From CALHRB01 sp964473465 (GTDB taxonomy: Bacteria; Bacteroidota; Ignavibacteria; Kapaibacteriales; UBA2268), in contig CAYYPE010000009.1 of NCBI GenBank assembly GCA_964473465.1, positions 1 through 64,000 on the forward strand: a DNA stretch of 64,000 nucleotides, read 5' to 3'. Shown here piece by piece: positions 51,842 through 60,233 of this stretch. Within the stretch, counting starts at the first letter, position 1, and each line of letters opens with the position of its first letter. The notes below the pieces were generated by a model. It was given only the letters and a program-made list of their open reading frames with translations, was not told the DNA's origin and searched no databases. A program made the position numbers and the translations under genes.

Positions 51842-53008
51842 TTAATTCCTTAATTTATTAATAATTTCTTTTGTTTTAATTCTTGTTTCATAATCAACTA
51901 AATTTATATCTTCGATTGTATTAACAGAATGTTTTTCCCGATTTTCAAGAGCTGATTCAATTATTTGAGGAATCTGGCTGAATTTAATTTGATAATCCAG
52001 AAATGACTTAACAGCAATTTCATTTGCAGCATTTAGAACAATTGGAGCATCACCCCCTTCATTTAATGCTTTATAAGCTAATGCGAGACATCTGAATTTT
52101 TCCATATCAGGCGACAAAAATTCAAGTGTTTGAATTTTTGTCAAATCAAGCTCTTCAAAATCGAACTTTAATCTTCTTGGATAACTCAAAGCGTAAGATA
52201 TAGGAATTTTCATATCAGGCAATCCTAATTGAGCTTTTACGGAACTATCCACAAAATAAACAAAAGAGTGCACAATACTTTGTGGATGGATTATTACTTC
52301 AATTTGGTCTGCTCTTAACCCAAAAAGCCAGTATGCTTCTATAACTTCGAACCCCTTATTCATTAAAGTAGCTGAATCAATAGTTATCTTGTTACCCATT
52401 TGCCAATTTGGATGATTTAATGCTTCTTCAACTCTAAGGTTTTTAAAATCCTCAGCAGGTGTCCTCAGAAAAGGTCCGCCAGAAGCTGTTAGAACGATTT
52501 TTTTTATTTCCTCTTTATTTTCTCCAACCAGACATTGAAGAATAGCACTATGTTCACTGTCTATAGCTATTATATCAACATTATGTTTAACAGAAGCATC
52601 GGTAATAAGCTTGCCAGCACTAACAAGAGTTTCTTTATTTGCTAATGCAATTTTTATTTTATTAGTGATTGCTTCGAGAGTGGGTCTGACACCGGAAAAA
52701 CCAACCAATGCTTGAATAATAAGATCATTTTCAGAATAAGCAGCCGCTTCGGAAACTCCTTCTTCGCCACATAGAATCTTACAATCAAAATTATATTTCC
52801 TTTTGAATTCCCAGTAAGAATCCTCATTGCTAATCGCTACCCCAACAGGGTGATATTTTTCAACCTGTTTTGCTAAAAGATCAATTTTTGTATTTGCAGT
52901 CAAGAAATTTATTTGATAACCATCCTCAAGAAGATCAATCACATCGAGAGACTGTAACCCTATTGACCCTGTAGAACCAAGGATTGATATTTTTTTCAAA
53001 TCATTCAA
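51842..53008 (-). CDS. dxr: 1-deoxy-D-xylulose 5-phosphate reductoisomerase
   Basis: Second step of the MEP isoprenoid pathway. NADPH site GSTGSIGLQSLDVI at the N-terminus; catalytic segments AIDSEHSAILQCL, TASGGPFLRT and NHPNWQMGNKITIDSATLMN, with ANEIAVKSFL near the end. Length 388 is normal. The start is TTG at 53008, directly after the TAA of rng, and no in-frame ATG is available, which suggests translational coupling to rng. It is followed by rseP after 7 bases. Confidence 0.95.
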   Translation of the reverse strand: MNDLKKISILGSTGSIGLQSLDVIDLLEDGYQINFLTANTKIDLLAKQVEKYHPVGVAISNEDSYWEFKRKYNFDCKILCGEEGVSEAAAYSENDLIIQALVGFSGVRPTLEAITNKIKIALANKETLVSAGKLITDASVKHNVDIIAIDSEHSAILQCLVGENKEEIKKIVLTASGGPFLRTPAEDFKNLRVEEALNHPNWQMGNKITIDSATLMNKGFEVIEAYWLFGLRADQIEVIIHPQSIVHSFVYFVDSSVKAQLGLPDMKIPISYALSYPRRLKFDFEELDLTKIQTLEFLSPDMEKFRCLALAYKALNEGGDAPIVLNAANEIAVKSFLDYQIKFSQIPQIIESALENREKHSVNTIEDINLVDYETRIKTKEIINKLRN

Positions 53009-54700
53009 TTAATTGTTCCCAGTATTTAAATGAATAAATTCGTTTGTTATATCAACGTTTCTGCGTTGTGAACAAAATTTGAATTGATCAATAGGCAATA
53101 AATCATTTTGTTGCAGTTTAATTTTAACAAAGAATTTTATCATTAATTTTGAGAGCTTAGATATTGTTCCTTCGGTTAAATAATCTGCAACATAGGGGTG
53201 AACTTCTAATATTAATCTGAATTCACGTGATTTAGAGCGGAAATTCTTAAGCCATCTTTCAATCGTGCTTAAAAGCACGGCTCTTGATGCAATTTTTCCT
53301 CTGCCATTACAAACCGGACAGTTTTCGGTTAGTTTTTCCTGTATATATTGATTTATTCTTTGTCTGGTTATCTGCATTATACCTAATCTTGTGAGAGGAT
53401 AGACAACAATTTTTGCTCTGTCTCTTTGTAAAGCCTTCTTCATTGCCATATAAAGTTTTTTACGATGAACATCCCCAGCCATGTCAATAAAATCAATCAA
53501 TATCATACCTGACATATCCCTCAAACGAATCTGCCGGGCAATTTCCTTGACTGCTTCCAGATTGGTTTTATATGCATTTTGTTCCTGAACTTTTTCGCTG
53601 ACTGATTTGCCTGTATTGACATCAATCACAAACATAGCTTCAGTTTTGTCAATCACGATTGAGCCGCCGCTTGGCAGATTCAATTTCCTTTTGTATGTCT
53701 GTTCTAACTCTTTTTCAATTCCAAATTTATCAAAAATAGAAACTTTTTCTGTAAATAATTCAATTCTGTCTGCAAGTTGAGGTGCTGTCCACTTAACATA
53801 CGAAAGAATATCTTTATATAGTTTTTTGGAATCAACAACAACTCTTTGAACATCATCAGTGAATAGATCTCTAATTACACTTGTTGCAAGCTCCATATCC
53901 TGATAAACCAGACAGGGTTCGGTTGCTTGTTTCACTTTTTTTTCAATTTCTTCCCATGTTTTTAGTAAGCTTTCCCAATCCTTAACAAGTTCTTTATCGC
54001 GCTTTCCTTCAGAAGCAGTTCTTATTATGCATCCAAAATTATTCGGTAGGGAGTGTTTGGCTAAATATCTCAGCCTTTTACGCTCCTGACGGGAATAGAT
54101 TTTTTTTGAGATACCAATAATTGAATCAAAGGGCAATAATACAGTATATTTCCCGGGCAATCCAATTCTTGTTGTTACTCTTACTCCTTTCGAACCATAA
54201 GCTTCTCGGGTTACCTGAACTAAAACATTCTGCCCCTCAACCAGATTAATTTTAAAACCGCTATTTTGTTTACTCGGAGGTTGAGAATTTTGTTTTTTCG
54301 AAGATTTTTTTAATTTGTTTTCAGCAATTATATCAGATACTTTTTTTCTTGTTGTATGTTGCGTTAATTTTTTATGATTATCTTCATTTGTGGAATCAGA
54401 AAAATATAAATCTGAATTAAAATTTTCTTCTTCGTCTTCATCATCTTCCTCGTCTGTAATCAAATTATCCAGAGTTTCATCAACATCAGAAAAATGAAGG
54501 AAAGCATCCTGATTTTTTCCAATATTAATAAATGCAGCATTAATACCCGGAACGATACGACTTACCCTACCTAAATAAATATTTCCAATGGACCTTTCTT
54601 TATCAGGCATTTCAACAAGAAATTCAGAGAATTGATTATCCTCGAGGATTGCAATTCTAACCTCATTCAGTGTTGAATTTATAATTATGTCTTTCTTCAT
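53009..54700 (-). CDS. rng: Ribonuclease E/G family protein
   Basis: Endoribonuclease for rRNA and mRNA processing. N-terminal S1-type RNA-binding region (IGNIYLGRVSRIVPGINAAF, FLHFSDVD) interrupted by an acidic stretch (EEDDEDEEE) and a basic linker. The DNase-I-like core has MFVIDVNTGKSVS and MILIDFIDM with the catalytic aspartates. The zinc-link CPVCNGRG comes after it. Length 563 is RNase G-like with the insertion typical of the FCB group. It heads the rng-dxr-rseP operon, 70 bases downstream of the SRP RNA. Confidence 0.92.
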   Translation of the reverse strand: MKKDIIINSTLNEVRIAILEDNQFSEFLVEMPDKERSIGNIYLGRVSRIVPGINAAFINIGKNQDAFLHFSDVDETLDNLITDEEDDEDEEENFNSDLYFSDSTNEDNHKKLTQHTTRKKVSDIIAENKLKKSSKKQNSQPPSKQNSGFKINLVEGQNVLVQVTREAYGSKGVRVTTRIGLPGKYTVLLPFDSIIGISKKIYSRQERKRLRYLAKHSLPNNFGCIIRTASEGKRDKELVKDWESLLKTWEEIEKKVKQATEPCLVYQDMELATSVIRDLFTDDVQRVVVDSKKLYKDILSYVKWTAPQLADRIELFTEKVSIFDKFGIEKELEQTYKRKLNLPSGGSIVIDKTEAMFVIDVNTGKSVSEKVQEQNAYKTNLEAVKEIARQIRLRDMSGMILIDFIDMAGDVHRKKLYMAMKKALQRDRAKIVVYPLTRLGIMQITRQRINQYIQEKLTENCPVCNGRGKIASRAVLLSTIERWLKNFRSKSREFRLILEVHPYVADYLTEGTISKLSKLMIKFFVKIKLQQNDLLPIDQFKFCSQRRNVDITNEFIHLNTGNN

Positions 54701-54770
54701 TAAAAATTTTTTTGTTTAAAATATACTTTTTTTAGACGAATATTAATTATCATTCTTGAAAATAAAAAAA

Positions 54771-54866
54771 GGTCAAGTTGACCGTGGCGCTCTAAAATCA
54801 AACTGACCGTTGCTTTCTTCCGAACCTGGCGGGGTTGGGCTTGTTTTAGCCGCACGGGACTTGACC
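54771..54866 (-). ncRNA. ffs: Signal recognition particle RNA (small bacterial type, 4.5S)
   Basis: Read on the minus strand, 96 bases fold as one long hairpin: GGTCAAGT at the 5' end pairs with ACTTGACC at the 3' end, then CCGTG/CACGG and CTAAAA/TTTTAG. The tip is the SRP domain IV consensus (CAGGTTCGGAAGAAAGCAAC, with its GGAA loop and the asymmetric A-rich bulge), the Ffh-binding site. A T-tract follows the 3' arm. A TAATTTTG box lies 5 bases before the 5' end. It guides membrane-protein targeting with Ffh/FtsY. Confidence 0.92.
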
Positions 54867-54871
54867 GGTTT

Positions 54872-54879
54872 CAAAATTA
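54872..54879 (-). promoter_or_regulatory. -7 promoter box of the SRP RNA gene
   Basis: TAATTTTG (minus strand) fits TAnnTTTG and ends 5 bases before the RNA 5' end. A TTG about 20 bases further upstream is a plausible -33 element, giving the expected Bacteroidota spacing. Confidence 0.65.
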
Positions 54880-54939
54880 ACTTTTTCTTTAATCTTTTAC
54901 AAGTTTTAATTTCTATTTTTTAAATTTTGTTAATTTTTG

Positions 54940-54947
54940 TAATTTTG
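54940..54947 (+). promoter_or_regulatory. -7 promoter box of tRNA-Arg(TCT)
   Basis: TAATTTTG matches TAnnTTTG and lies 11 bases before the tRNA 5' end. No clear -33 element is seen. Confidence 0.5.
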
Positions 54948-54958
54948 TATTTCCAATT

Positions 54959-55032
<74 letters not shown>

Positions 55033-55045
55033 CAAGATTTTACTA

Positions 55046-55687
55046 TTACTTCATTGCATTCTTAACAGAATTTTCGAAATAAGATTTATCTCTCATTCCA
55101 ATTATTGTTTCAGTAATTGAACCTGATTTATCTACAATAAATGTGGTTGGTACTGCTTGAATTCCACCATAAGCCATAGCTAATTCTTGTCTGGTGTCTG
55201 CAAAATTTATATAATTTATTCCATTCTTCTCGGCATACTCTTTAACTTTTTGTATTGCAGTAGATGGATCACGCTCTAAAGCAATGCCTATAACAACAAA
55301 ATCTTTGTTTTTGTAGTCGTTATAAAGAGAAATAATATCGGGAATTTCTCTTCTACAAGGTGGGCACCATGTTCCCCAAAAATTTATAAACACAACTTTA
55401 TTTTTGGTATATTCGGAAAAGGAATATGTTTTACCATCTTCTTCCCATGTAAAATCAACAGGCTTGCCACTAACTGGGTTCGAAACTGAGCGAATTGTGA
55501 ATACCTTAACCGATGATGTTTGTTCTGTTGCAGAAGATAACTTTGTTTCAACTGAACCAGCACCATTCTTTGATGATGATGCTAATTTAAGAGCGGTATC
55601 TTCTTTTTCCTGTGTACAGGCTATATGTGTGATTAAAAATAAGCTTAAAATTAAGCTTAACATACTTAATCTAAAAAAAGTTGCCAT
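55046..55687 (-). CDS. TlpA/ResA-like thiol-disulfide lipoprotein
   Basis: The lipobox LITHIACTQ sets Cys24-25 as the anchor; a Ser/Thr/Lys-rich linker follows. The thioredoxin domain (about 80-213) has VFINFWGTWCPPCRREIPD with the WCPPC redox site and AVPTTFIVDKSGSI with the cis-Pro. Such proteins reduce apocytochrome c or other exported cysteines. This fits a genome rich in c-type cytochromes, but no cytochrome-maturation gene is nearby. The start is at 55687, with AAAGGGAAAC upstream. Confidence 0.88.
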   Translation of the reverse strand: MATFFRLSMLSLILSLFLITHIACTQEKEDTALKLASSSKNGAGSVETKLSSATEQTSSVKVFTIRSVSNPVSGKPVDFTWEEDGKTYSFSEYTKNKVVFINFWGTWCPPCRREIPDIISLYNDYKNKDFVVIGIALERDPSTAIQKVKEYAEKNGINYINFADTRQELAMAYGGIQAVPTTFIVDKSGSITETIIGMRDKSYFENSVKNAMK

Positions 55688-55824
55688 AGTTTCCCTTTAA
55701 ATTCTAAAAAATAATTTTTTTGACGTAACCTTGAACATATTATTTGAACTATATTACCAAAATATAATATGATATTTTATAAAATTCAGTAGTTCTACGT
55801 ATTTTTTTGTGTGTTTTATTATGG

Positions 55825-55832
55825 TAATTTTG
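55825..55832 (+). promoter_or_regulatory. Possible -7 promoter box
   Basis: TAATTTTG matches TAnnTTTG 67 bases before the ATG at 55899. The surrounding 212-base gap is otherwise AT-rich and holds nothing else I can name. Confidence 0.35.
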
Positions 55833-55898
55833 TATTTGAAAAAGTAAAAAAATATTTTAGAATAAACTAAAATAATTTTGACGTGAGGGGGAATTAAA

Positions 55899-56801
55899 AT
55901 GAAAATCAGATTTAGTTTAAGGCTTTTGGAGATAATACTCATCTTTCCTTTATTCATGCTTGCATTCTGCATTGAGAGTTATAGTTTTATGTTAGACCCG
56001 GTTTTCGATAGAGATATTCAGATTGATAAAATATCAGTATCTGGATATACAGTCAGAAGTGCAGTAGTTTATGATTATATTGATATGGATTTCAAAAAAA
56101 GAAATTTCATGAGTGACCTGATTTATTTTAATGAAAACGGCTATCCATCTGAGAAAATATTCTATAACCAAAATGCCGAAATAGTAAAATCTGAAAAGTA
56201 TTTTTATGATAATTCCAACAATTTAATATCAATTAAGCTCCAAATTCCCGGAGATCCTACTAATTACGATATGAATTTTCAGTACGAAAAAAGTTCTGAT
56301 GGCAAAATATTAAAAAGACTTGCTTACAATTCAGAAGGTATTCTGATTTCATATTATGTTTATAATTATGCCGAAAATAATTTAATCTCAGAAGAGAAAT
56401 TTTCAAGTGATAATACTTTGATTAGCAGAATATATTATAATTACGATTCAAATAACAAATTAACCAAAACCACTGAATACAGAATGTCCGCTGGCAATCC
56501 ATTTATTTATTTAGTAAACAATTACAATGCTAATGGATGCATTGAAAATTCAATTCAATATACAAATGATGGTAAAGTTTTTTCGACCTGCCAACAAAAT
56601 TATGACAATAACAATAACCTGATAGAATCAGTTTCGAAAAATGCACAAGGCAAATTACATTGGAAATATACCTTAAATTACAACAATCATCATTTAATTT
56701 CTGAAAAAGTTGTTTTCGCCGATGAAACAACACCTTACGAAAAAATCGTTTATTCTTATGAAAACGAAGATGAAAATAACACAATCTTAGGTAGCAGATA
56801 G
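55899..56801 (+). CDS. Exported YD-like repeat protein, unknown
   Basis: Signal peptide 1-30. The mature chain is built of about eight repeats of 20-25 residues with the form I-x-Y-N-x-N-x-x-L-I-x-E-x-x-Y: YFYDNSNNLISIKLQ, YNYAENNLISEEKF, YYNYDSNNKLTKTTEYR, NNYNANGCIENSIQY, QNYDNNNNLIESVSK and LNYNNHHLISEKVV. The pattern resembles RHS/YD and YncM-like beta-strand repeats, probably stacking into a beta-sheet or shell. No toxin, protease or sorting domain is attached. GAGGGGGAAT precedes the ATG at a suitable distance. A terminator follows at 56847. Confidence 0.7.
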   Translation: MKIRFSLRLLEIILIFPLFMLAFCIESYSFMLDPVFDRDIQIDKISVSGYTVRSAVVYDYIDMDFKKRNFMSDLIYFNENGYPSEKIFYNQNAEIVKSEKYFYDNSNNLISIKLQIPGDPTNYDMNFQYEKSSDGKILKRLAYNSEGILISYYVYNYAENNLISEEKFSSDNTLISRIYYNYDSNNKLTKTTEYRMSAGNPFIYLVNNYNANGCIENSIQYTNDGKVFSTCQQNYDNNNNLIESVSKNAQGKLHWKYTLNYNNHHLISEKVVFADETTPYEKIVYSYENEDENNTILGSR

Positions 56802-56846
56802 ATCCTGATTTCAAGAATTTACAATTTAGCATCAAATTTCCCGTTT

Positions 56847-56876
56847 AAGGCTCTGAATTAACACAGAGCCTTTTTT
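56847..56876 (+). terminator. Rho-independent terminator touching the menG start
   Basis: A 9-bp stem AAGGCTCTG/CAGAGCCTT (56847-56855 with 56864-56872) is followed by T residues up to 56876. The menG ATG begins at the next base, so the hairpin occupies the menG ribosome-binding region. It may end the 55899 transcript or regulate menG. Confidence 0.8.
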
Positions 56877-57569
56877 ATGCCCGAAAAGATTAAAATTCAA
56901 ACAATGTTCTCTGATATTGCCAATGGCTATGATAGAGCTAACGATGTTTTAAGTTTTGGACTTTATAAACATTGGTACAAAAAACTAATAAAAATAGCTT
57001 CACCCAAGGATTATGACAAGATTATAGATCTTGCCACAGGTACCGGTAATCTCGCAATCCAATTCAAAAAATATAATAATACTCTTGATGTTTTTGGTAT
57101 TGATTTTAGCGAAAATATGCTATCTTTAGCTCAAAAAAAAAGCCAACAGGAGAATCTAAGTATCAACTGGCTTTTTGGCGACGCAACAGATTTAAAATTT
57201 CCTGATAACTTTTTTGATATAGCCACCATAAGCTTTGGTATCAGAAATGTAAACTCTGTTCAAGACTGTCTTAAGGAAATGGCTCGTGTTGTTAAAAAAG
57301 GTGGTAGAATAATAATTCTTGAGTTTGGAACTCCATCGGGATTATTCAAATATCTTTATAAATTTTATAGTAACAATATAATTCCTGTTATAGGGGGTAT
57401 AATTACAGGAAATAGAAAAGCCTATTCCTACCTAAATCAATCATCTCTTGAATTTCCTTACGGACAAAAATTTATTGAAATTATCAACGATACTAAGCTA
57501 TTCAAAAATCTATCTTTTGAACCTCTGTTGAATGGAATTGCTTTTCTATACTATTTCGAGGTAATCTAA
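56877..57569 (+). CDS. menG: Demethylmenaquinone/ubiquinone methyltransferase
   Basis: Methylates demethylmenaquinol in the last step of menaquinone synthesis. UbiE/MenG signatures: MFSDIANGYDRANDVLSFGL, ten residues in; DKIIDLATGTGNLAIQ (SAM motif I); FGIDFSENML; ISFGIRNVNSVQDCL; and EFGTPSGLFKYLYKFYSNNI with YSYLNQSSLEFPYGQ later. Length 230 is normal. No Shine-Dalgarno is possible between the terminator and the ATG; an internal ATG at 56904 would cut the conserved MFD/MFS block start. It supports menaquinone as the quinone used by the respiratory cluster. Confidence 0.92.
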   Translation: MPEKIKIQTMFSDIANGYDRANDVLSFGLYKHWYKKLIKIASPKDYDKIIDLATGTGNLAIQFKKYNNTLDVFGIDFSENMLSLAQKKSQQENLSINWLFGDATDLKFPDNFFDIATISFGIRNVNSVQDCLKEMARVVKKGGRIIILEFGTPSGLFKYLYKFYSNNIIPVIGGIITGNRKAYSYLNQSSLEFPYGQKFIEIINDTKLFKNLSFEPLLNGIAFLYYFEVI

Positions 57570-57661
57570 GTTTTTCTACATTTTTTAACAAAAATTTTTA
57601 TTCCAGATTGAAATTTTCTATTTTTAAGTTTTCTCAATAACTGAAACTTTGAAAAACAATT

Positions 57662-59170
57662 ATGTTCCGTAAGATATTAGTAGCAAATAGGAGTGAAATA
57701 GCCTGCAGGGTTATCAGAGCATGTAAAGAACTTGATATAAAAACTGTGGCAGTTTTTTCCGAAGCCGATAGAAATTCTTTGCATGTATTGATGGCAGATG
57801 AATCAGTTTGTATCGGACCTCCACCAGCACTTCAATCTTATTTAAATATTGATGCAATTATTAATGCTGCACTCGAAACTAAATGTGATGCTATCCATCC
57901 CGGTTATGGCTTTTTATCAGAAAAATATGATTTTAATAAAAAAGTTAATGAAGCAGGACTTGTTTTCATCGGCTCGAGACCCGAACCTATGAAACTTCTT
58001 GGTTCCAAAGTTGAGTCAAGAAAAACAATGATCGACGCTGGTATTCCTGTGATTCCCGGAATGAAGGGTAGTTCAAAGAACCTTTATGACTATATTAAAC
58101 TTGCAGATGAAATTGGTTATCCTGTATTAATAAAAGCTTCTGACGGTGGTGGTGGCAAAGGAATGAGAGTAGTAAATAATCCTGAAGAATTAAAGCCTTC
58201 GGTTGAATCTTCTATGCGTGAATCTCAATCTGCTTTTGGTAGTGATATTGTTTTTCTTGAAAAATATATCGAATCTCCCCGGCACGTCGAAATTCAAATT
58301 GCAGCAGATAATTACGGGAATGCTGTATATCTTTTCGAAAGAGAGTGCTCAATTCAAAGAAGACATCAAAAAATCATCGAGGAAACACCTTCAGTTGCCC
58401 TAAATCCTGAATTAAGAAAAAAAATGGGCGAGACAGCTGTTAAAGTTATCAAAGCAGCAAATTACAATAACCTTGGAACTGTAGAATTCCTTCTTGATAA
58501 AAATAATAATTTCTATTTCCTTGAAGTAAATACCAGAATTCAGGTTGAACATCCCGTCACCGAGATGACAACAGGGGTTGACCTCGTCAAATTACAGATA
58601 AAGATTGCTGCTGGTGAGGAATTACCATTCAGGCAGGAAGATCTAAGACAAAACGGGCACTCAATTGAATGCCGTATTTATGCCGAAGATGCTGATAATA
58701 ATTTTATGCCGTCAGCGGGTAAAATTTTGTTTTTAAAAGAACCTGTTGGACCTGGAATAAGATATGACTGTGGGATTTATGAAGGTTTCGAAGTGCCTAT
58801 TTATTATGACCCTATTCTGGCTAAATTAATTGTCTGGGGCAAAAATCGTGAAGAAGCCAGAAAAAGAATGATTTTAGCACTCAAAGATAATGTTATACTT
58901 GGCGTTCAGACTTCCATACGTTTTATGCTTGATGTTCTCGAGCATCCCGAATTTATTGCCGGTAATACATTTACGAATTTCATTGATATAAATATGAAAG
59001 ATAGAATTAATCATAGTATGAATGATTTAGATTCAATTCTTGCTGCAGGAGCTTATGCTGTTTTTAATGAAAAGCCCCAAAATGTTTCAAAAGTTACAAG
59101 CGAAATGCCAACTCCTTGGCAGACAATAGGAAAATGGGAAATTGCTAACTCATCTAAGAGGATTTCATGA
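57662..59170 (+). CDS. accC: Biotin carboxylase subunit (acyl-CoA carboxylase alpha, split form)
   Basis: ATP-dependent carboxylation of biotin. N-terminal FRKILVANRSEIACRVIRAC; ATP-grasp KASDGGGGKGMRVVNNPEEL; ERECSIQRRHQKIIEETPS; FLEVNTRIQVEHPVTEMTTG. At 502 residues it is about 50 longer than AccC of acetyl-CoA carboxylase. The extra tail ending TPWQTIGKWEIANSS resembles the BT-domain entry of propionyl- or methylcrotonyl-CoA carboxylase alpha chains. It overlaps the carrier gene by 4 bases (ATGA). The carboxyltransferase is not in the window, so the acyl substrate is open. Confidence 0.92.
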   Translation: MFRKILVANRSEIACRVIRACKELDIKTVAVFSEADRNSLHVLMADESVCIGPPPALQSYLNIDAIINAALETKCDAIHPGYGFLSEKYDFNKKVNEAGLVFIGSRPEPMKLLGSKVESRKTMIDAGIPVIPGMKGSSKNLYDYIKLADEIGYPVLIKASDGGGGKGMRVVNNPEELKPSVESSMRESQSAFGSDIVFLEKYIESPRHVEIQIAADNYGNAVYLFERECSIQRRHQKIIEETPSVALNPELRKKMGETAVKVIKAANYNNLGTVEFLLDKNNNFYFLEVNTRIQVEHPVTEMTTGVDLVKLQIKIAAGEELPFRQEDLRQNGHSIECRIYAEDADNNFMPSAGKILFLKEPVGPGIRYDCGIYEGFEVPIYYDPILAKLIVWGKNREEARKRMILALKDNVILGVQTSIRFMLDVLEHPEFIAGNTFTNFIDINMKDRINHSMNDLDSILAAGAYAVFNEKPQNVSKVTSEMPTPWQTIGKWEIANSSKRIS

Positions 59171-59661
59171 TTCTGCTTTATAATGGTAAAAAAATTAATG
59201 TTGAAATAGAAAAAAACAATAATGATTTCAATCTTACAATTGATAATGAGAAAAAAAATATTTCAATTACAAGGTTTTCGGATAACTGTCTTTTAATTAA
59301 TCATAAAAATCAGACAAAAAAATATTATTCCGCAAAGAGTGGAAAATTTATATTTGTCAATTCAGATGGCTTCACATCGAAACTTGAAATAGTTGACGAA
59401 GAGGAAGAAAATCAATTTGCTTTTGACAAAAATTCAGGTAATAAAGACATTATTAAAGCACCAATGCCCGGAAGCATAGTAAAAGTCCTTGTCGAATCTG
59501 GTCAAAAAGTTTCCGAAGGTGAACCCCTTATAATAGTGGAAGCTATGAAAATGGAAACAACTTTGTATTCATCTATTGATGGAATAGTAACTGAATTAAA
59601 CGTCCAAGCGGGTGAACAGGTTGATTCTGACAAAATTCTGTTAGTTGTCGAAAAAGAATAA
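59167..59661 (+). CDS. Biotin carboxyl carrier protein with BT-like N-terminus
   Basis: 164 residues. The C-terminal ~75 form a biotinyl domain: IIKAPMPGSIVKVLVESGQK, VSEGEPLIIVEAMKMETTLY with the biotin-accepting Lys in AMKM, and VTELNVQAGEQVDSDKILLV. The N-terminal ~85 residues form a beta-rich domain like the linker domain of acyl-CoA carboxylase alpha subunits. Together with the preceding gene it makes a full alpha subunit in two chains. Coupled by the ATGA overlap. Confidence 0.9.
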   Translation: MILLYNGKKINVEIEKNNNDFNLTIDNEKKNISITRFSDNCLLINHKNQTKKYYSAKSGKFIFVNSDGFTSKLEIVDEEEENQFAFDKNSGNKDIIKAPMPGSIVKVLVESGQKVSEGEPLIIVEAMKMETTLYSSIDGIVTELNVQAGEQVDSDKILLVVEKE

Positions 59662-59706
59662 ATTAAACTCCTAATGAAAAAGATTTGAAATCAGAAATAA
59701 TTATAT

Positions 59707-59714
59707 TATTTTTG
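59707..59714 (+). promoter_or_regulatory. -7 promoter box of rpsT
   Basis: TATTTTTG matches TAnnTTTG and lies 33 bases before the rpsT ATG, the same distance as the box in front of the 18697 gene. Confidence 0.5.
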
Positions 59715-59746
59715 TAGTCTTTATTATTAACAATTTTTTAGGAAAA

Positions 59747-60010
59747 ATGGCGCACCATAAATCAGCACTAAAAAGAATAAGGCAGTCAAACAAGAAAAGA
59801 CTGTATAACCGATTGAATAAGAAGAATCTTAAATTTGCTATAAAGGCAGTCAAAGAGTCAAAAAACCATGATGAAGCAATTGAGAAATTCAATAAAGCAG
59901 TTAGTCTTCTGGACAGAATTGCTGCTAAAGGTATTATCCACAAAAATAATGCTGCAAATAAGAAATCCTCTCTGAGTAAGTTAGTTAAAAAATTAGCCCA
60001 GAATAGTTAA
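59747..60010 (+). CDS. rpsT: 30S ribosomal protein S20
   Basis: 87 residues, very basic: MAHHKSALKRIRQSNKKRLY then NRLNKKNLKFAIKAVKESK and KAVSLLDRIAAKGIIHKNNA, ANKKSSLSKLVKKLA at the end, the S20 pattern binding 16S rRNA at the 5' and 3' minor domains. Length is normal. AGGAAAA precedes the ATG. A tRNA-Arg gene follows 5 bases after the stop and may be co-transcribed. Confidence 0.96.
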   Translation: MAHHKSALKRIRQSNKKRLYNRLNKKNLKFAIKAVKESKNHDEAIEKFNKAVSLLDRIAAKGIIHKNNAANKKSSLSKLVKKLAQNS

Positions 60011-60015
60011 CAAAT

Positions 60016-60089
60016 GCACCCGTAGCTCAACTGGATAGAGCATCTGACTACGGATCAGAAGGTTAGGGGTTCGAATCCCTTCGGGTGTG
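60016..60089 (+). tRNA. tRNA-Arg (anticodon ACG)
   Basis: 74-base cloverleaf: acceptor GCACCCG/CGGGTGT (G-U closing pair), D-arm GCTC...GAGC, anticodon arm TCTGA-CTACGGA-TCAGA with ACG (A34 would be edited to inosine to read CGN), T-arm AGGGG-TTCGAAT-CCCTT, discriminator G. CCA is not encoded. It directly follows rpsT. Confidence 0.94.
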
Positions 60090-60136
60090 CATACCGTTGT
60101 TATAATTCAATTACTTACGGCTGTTTTTATTTAATT

Positions 60137-60158
60137 TAAGCAAAATGTAAGCAAAATG
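60137..60158 (+). repeat. Two tandem copies of an 11-bp sequence downstream of tRNA-Arg
   Basis: TAAGCAAAATG occurs at 60137-60147 and again at 60148-60158, about 50 bases past the tRNA 3' end. There is no integrase gene in the window. It may be chance in AT-rich DNA or an old integration-site remnant. Confidence 0.5.
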
Positions 60159-60184
60159 AATTTTTTTATTAAATAAATAAATAT

Positions 60185-60192
60185 TATATTTG
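60185..60192 (+). promoter_or_regulatory. -7 promoter box of rpsD
   Basis: TATATTTG is a perfect TAnnTTTG match 42 bases before the rpsD ATG at 60234. Confidence 0.5.
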
Positions 60193-60233
60193 TTGTTTTA
60201 ATTTTTGCAAATATCAAATTATTTTGAGGGAAG

